Part shown: positions 40,496-42,021 of the stretch, piece by piece
Position numbering within the stretch: position 1 is the stretch's first letter
Layout: each line of letters starts with the position of its first letter
NCBI GenBank assembly: GCA_002309655.1
Contig: DBXM01000007.1
Coordinates: forward strand, 1-42,021
From: Mageeibacillus sp. UBA1212
Lineage (GTDB): Bacteria > Bacillota > Clostridia > UBA1212
Direction of reading: 5' to 3'
Length of the DNA: 42,021 nt
Notes under the pieces: generated by a model
Told to the model about the DNA's origin: nothing
Database searches by the model: none
Seen by the model: the letters and a program-made list of their open reading frames with translations, nothing else
Translations under genes and position numbers: made by a program

Positions 40496-40888
40496 TCATC
40501 TCTTCGAGAACTGAGGCGCTCTTCTCGCTTTCTTCAAACCGTACTTCTTTCTTTCCTTCATCCTCGGGTCTCTTGTGAGGAATCCGGCCGCCTTGAGGTC
40601 GGCTTTGTAAGCTTCTTCGTCAGCTACGGTGAGGGCTCTCGCGACGCCGTGTCTGATGGCGCCTGCCTGGCCGGTGAATCCGCCGCCCACAACTTTAACG
40701 CTCACGTCGAACTTCTTGTCCGCTCCGGTGAGCTCCATCGGCTGACGGCAGATGTATCTCAACGTTTCGAGTCCGAAATATTCGTCGAGGGACTTGCCGT
40801 TTACCGTGAAATTGCCGTTACCCGGTACGAGAACGACCTGAGCAATGGCTTTCTTTCTTCTGCCTGTTGCGCTAAATCTGTCTGCCAT
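40496..40888 (-). CDS. rpsI: 30S ribosomal protein S9
   Basis: 130 residues, standard length. Contains GRRKKAIAQV near the N-terminus, the VKVVGGGFTGQAGAIRHGVARAL core, RDPRMKERKKYGLKKARRAPQ and the conserved C-terminal SKR that reaches the P-site tRNA. Second gene after rplM (18 bp), ribosome site GGAGG. Confidence 0.99.
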   Translation of the reverse strand: MADRFSATGRRKKAIAQVVLVPGNGNFTVNGKSLDEYFGLETLRYICRQPMELTGADKKFDVSVKVVGGGFTGQAGAIRHGVARALTVADEEAYKADLKAAGFLTRDPRMKERKKYGLKKARRAPQFSKR

Positions 40889-40906
40889 GTTTGTATCCTC
40901 CTGTCA

Positions 40907-41335
40907 TTAGAACTCGTACTTCTCAGGCTTCTGAGCTTCGTGGTTGTGCTCCGGACCTGCGAAAACTTTCAGCTTCTTGAACATCGCTCTGCCGAGGGCG
41001 TTCTTGGGAAGCATTCCCTTGACGGCGTACTCAACCGCGTAGGTGGGGTGCTTCGCCATGAGGGTCTTGAAGTTGACTTCCTTGAGACCGCCGGCATAAC
41101 CGGTGTGATGTCTGTAAACCTTGTCGGTGTATTTTTTGCCGGAAACGACGACTTTCGAAGCGTTCACGACGATAACGTAATCACCGGTGTCGAGGAAAGG
41201 TGTGTATTCGGGCTTCTTCTTGCCCATGAGGAGCATCGCGACCTCAGTGGAGAGGCGGCCGAGGGTCTTGCCTTCAGCGTCGATAACGTACCATTTCTTC
41301 TCGATTTCGCCGGCTTTTGCAACATATGTTTTCAT
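40907..41335 (-). CDS. rplM: 50S ribosomal protein L13
   Basis: 142 residues, standard length. KWYVIDAEGKTLGRLSTEVAMLL, the GDYVIVVNASKVVVSGKK region and YRHHTGYAGGLKE are the usual L13 blocks. A strong AGGAGG precedes the ATG. It is the first gene of the operon, with a long leader (see promoter and leader). Confidence 0.99.
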   Translation of the reverse strand: MKTYVAKAGEIEKKWYVIDAEGKTLGRLSTEVAMLLMGKKKPEYTPFLDTGDYVIVVNASKVVVSGKKYTDKVYRHHTGYAGGLKEVNFKTLMAKHPTYAVEYAVKGMLPKNALGRAMFKKLKVFAGPEHNHEAQKPEKYEF

Positions 41336-41437
41336 GCTAAAAAACCTCCTGAAAAATCTCTTGCGTAGAATTGAAAACCGCGTAAAACGGCTTTATTGAA
41401 TTCATACAAACAGGCCCTTCCGGACCGTGCGGGTGAA

Positions 41438-41466
41438 ATGATACCATATAAAAAAAGGTTTGTCAA
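41438..41466 (-). promoter_or_regulatory. rplM-rpsI promoter and leader
   Basis: On the minus strand: consensus -35 TTGACA (41466-41461), 17-bp spacer, -10 TATCAT (41443-41438). The resulting leader of roughly 95 nt can form GGTCC-GGAA-GGGCC and AAGCCG...CGGTTTT hairpins before the ribosome site, so autoregulation by a leader element is possible. Confidence 0.88.
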
Positions 41467-41489
41467 GCGACGTTGGACGATTGCAGAGT

Positions 41490-41600
41490 GTTTTCGGGAA
41501 CGTTTCGGGAAGGTTTGAAAGTTACAGATGCATAATGGCGAATTTCGAAGTTTTTTGCGTGAATTCTGCGTTTTTCGCGGTTTTTTGATTTGCGGGAATA
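41490..41600. repeat. 10-bp-periodic intergenic tract
   Basis: Between the rplM promoter and the next terminator the DNA shows units of about 10 bp: TTTTCGGGAA, CGTTTCGGGA, AGGTTTGAAA near 41492-41519, and TTTTTTGCGT, GAATTCTGCG, TTTTTCGCGG, TTTTTTGATT at 41551-41590. No gene is visible between 41467 and 41687. Confidence 0.6.
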
Positions 41601-41623
41601 AAAAAGCCCGCGCGGGGCGGGTG
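41599..41623 (-). terminator. Terminator of the 5-formyl-THF cyclo-ligase gene
   Basis: On the minus strand: CCCGC...GCGGG stem (41621-41607) followed by CTTTTTT. Confidence 0.82.
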
Positions 41624-41687
41624 AAAAGAAGGAGACGGGGAGGGAAACCGATGAAGTGTGTGGGACGGGAATGATTCTCTGTGAAGG

Positions 41688-42021
41688 TTATGCGAAAATC
41701 ACGGCGTCGCAGCGTTCGTCGTGAGGCTCGAACGGCACGGTGTCGAAAAACTGGCACTCAAAGCAGACGCCCGCGACGGTGCCGAAAGCGTTCCTGCGGG
41801 CCGACAGAAACCGGTCGTAGTACCCCGCGCCCCTTCCAAGGCGTGAACCGTCTTTCCCGAACGCGAGCCCGGGGCAGAGAATCAAAGCCTTCTGCGGTTC
41901 GCTGTAATTAAACTGCGCCTCCGGGAAGGCTTCCCCGGGCTCGGTGATCCCGAAGGGTCCCTTAACAAAGCCGTACGCCTCCGCAACTGAATCCTCTGTG
42001 CTTTCGAGAACGGCGGCCGCC
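41688..42021 (-). CDS. 5-formyltetrahydrofolate cyclo-ligase, 3' part
   Basis: The frame stays open to the window edge; 110 codons of an expected about 190 are present. The nucleotide/substrate-site motif SRLGRGAGYYDRFL is the family signature, and DERCDAVIFA ends the protein. The enzyme converts 5-formyl-THF to 5,10-methenyl-THF using ATP. The N-terminal part, start codon and promoter lie beyond position 42021. A short internal TTG-started frame at 41885 is only part of this gene. Confidence 0.9.
   Translation of the reverse strand, partial: AAAVLESTEDSVAEAYGFVKGPFGITEPGEAFPEAQFNYSEPQKALILCPGLAFGKDGSRLGRGAGYYDRFLSARRNAFGTVAGVCFECQFFDTVPFEPHDERCDAVIFA

Overview
The window looks like chromosomal DNA from a GC-rich, Gram-positive-type (Bacillota/Clostridia) anaerobe, probably an uncultured gut or plant-fibre-degrading species. 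This rests on strong Shine-Dalgarno sites (GGAGG), sigma-A-like TTGACA-17-TATAAT promoters, CCA-encoding tRNA genes, the gene orders recA-recX-rimO-pgsA-plsX-acpP-rnc and rplM-rpsI, lipoprotein solute-binding proteins, a Clostridia-style Tad/Flp locus and an ECF transporter. No phage, insertion sequence, CRISPR array or resistance gene was seen.

Layout. 1-1.2 kb: tRNA-Asn and an alpha/beta hydrolase. 1.2-7.7 kb: a carbohydrate operon with mannonate dehydratase (uxuA), an SDR fructuronate reductase (uxuB type), two xylose-isomerase-like TIM-barrel proteins and two paralogous Gfo/Idh/MocA oxidoreductases. 7.8-11.3 kb, minus strand: a glycosyltransferase and a GH78-type alpha-L-rhamnosidase in one operon. 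11.3-16.1 kb: an intergenic array with an exact 10-bp period, then a small Tad/Flp pilus operon (TadA, TadB, TadC, Flp1-like pilin, DUF6382-FHA protein). 16.2-16.5 kb: tRNA-Ser and tRNA-Arg with a clean promoter and terminator. 16.5-20.4 kb: an ECF transporter (T, fused A-A, S) plus an SDR. 20.4-28.3 kb: recA, recX, rimO, pgsA, plsX, acpP, rnc and an Elp3-like radical SAM gene. 28.3-29.1 kb, minus strand: comEA-like. 29.5-32.5 kb: two paralogous sugar-type solute-binding lipoproteins without permeases. 32.7-40.3 kb: uvrC, a metallophosphoesterase, a membrane protein combining a sigma-factor-like N-terminus with an outside sensor-like domain, a DAGK-type lipid kinase and an Ig-like surface protein. 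40.4-42 kb, minus strand: rpsI, rplM and the 3' part of a 5-formyl-THF cyclo-ligase gene.

How the genes fit together. The 1.2-11.3 kb region suggests use of uronic acid- and rhamnose-containing plant polysaccharides. UxuA and the SDR interconvert fructuronate, mannonate and KDG, the oxidoreductase/isomerase sets probably process oxidised sugars or glycosides, and the two lipoproteins at 29.5-32.5 kb probably capture oligosaccharides. The 20-28 kb block is housekeeping: DNA repair, ribosome modification, phospholipid and fatty-acid synthesis, RNA processing.

The most unusual signals are the following. (1) A predicted membrane-tethered sigma-like protein at 36021-37775. (2) A family of short palindromic AT-GC-AT elements (ATTTCC-N-GGAAAT and ATTTTCCGGAAAAT) that fills the intergenic gaps in two zones (4.1-6.5 and 32.7-39.1 kb), supplies the stop codons of some genes and seems to have entered a coding sequence. 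(3) Several intergenic tracts with exact 10-, 20- or 40-bp periods, i.e. multiples of the DNA helical repeat. (4) A pgsA gene whose family-typical start falls on an ACG codon behind a strong ribosome binding site.
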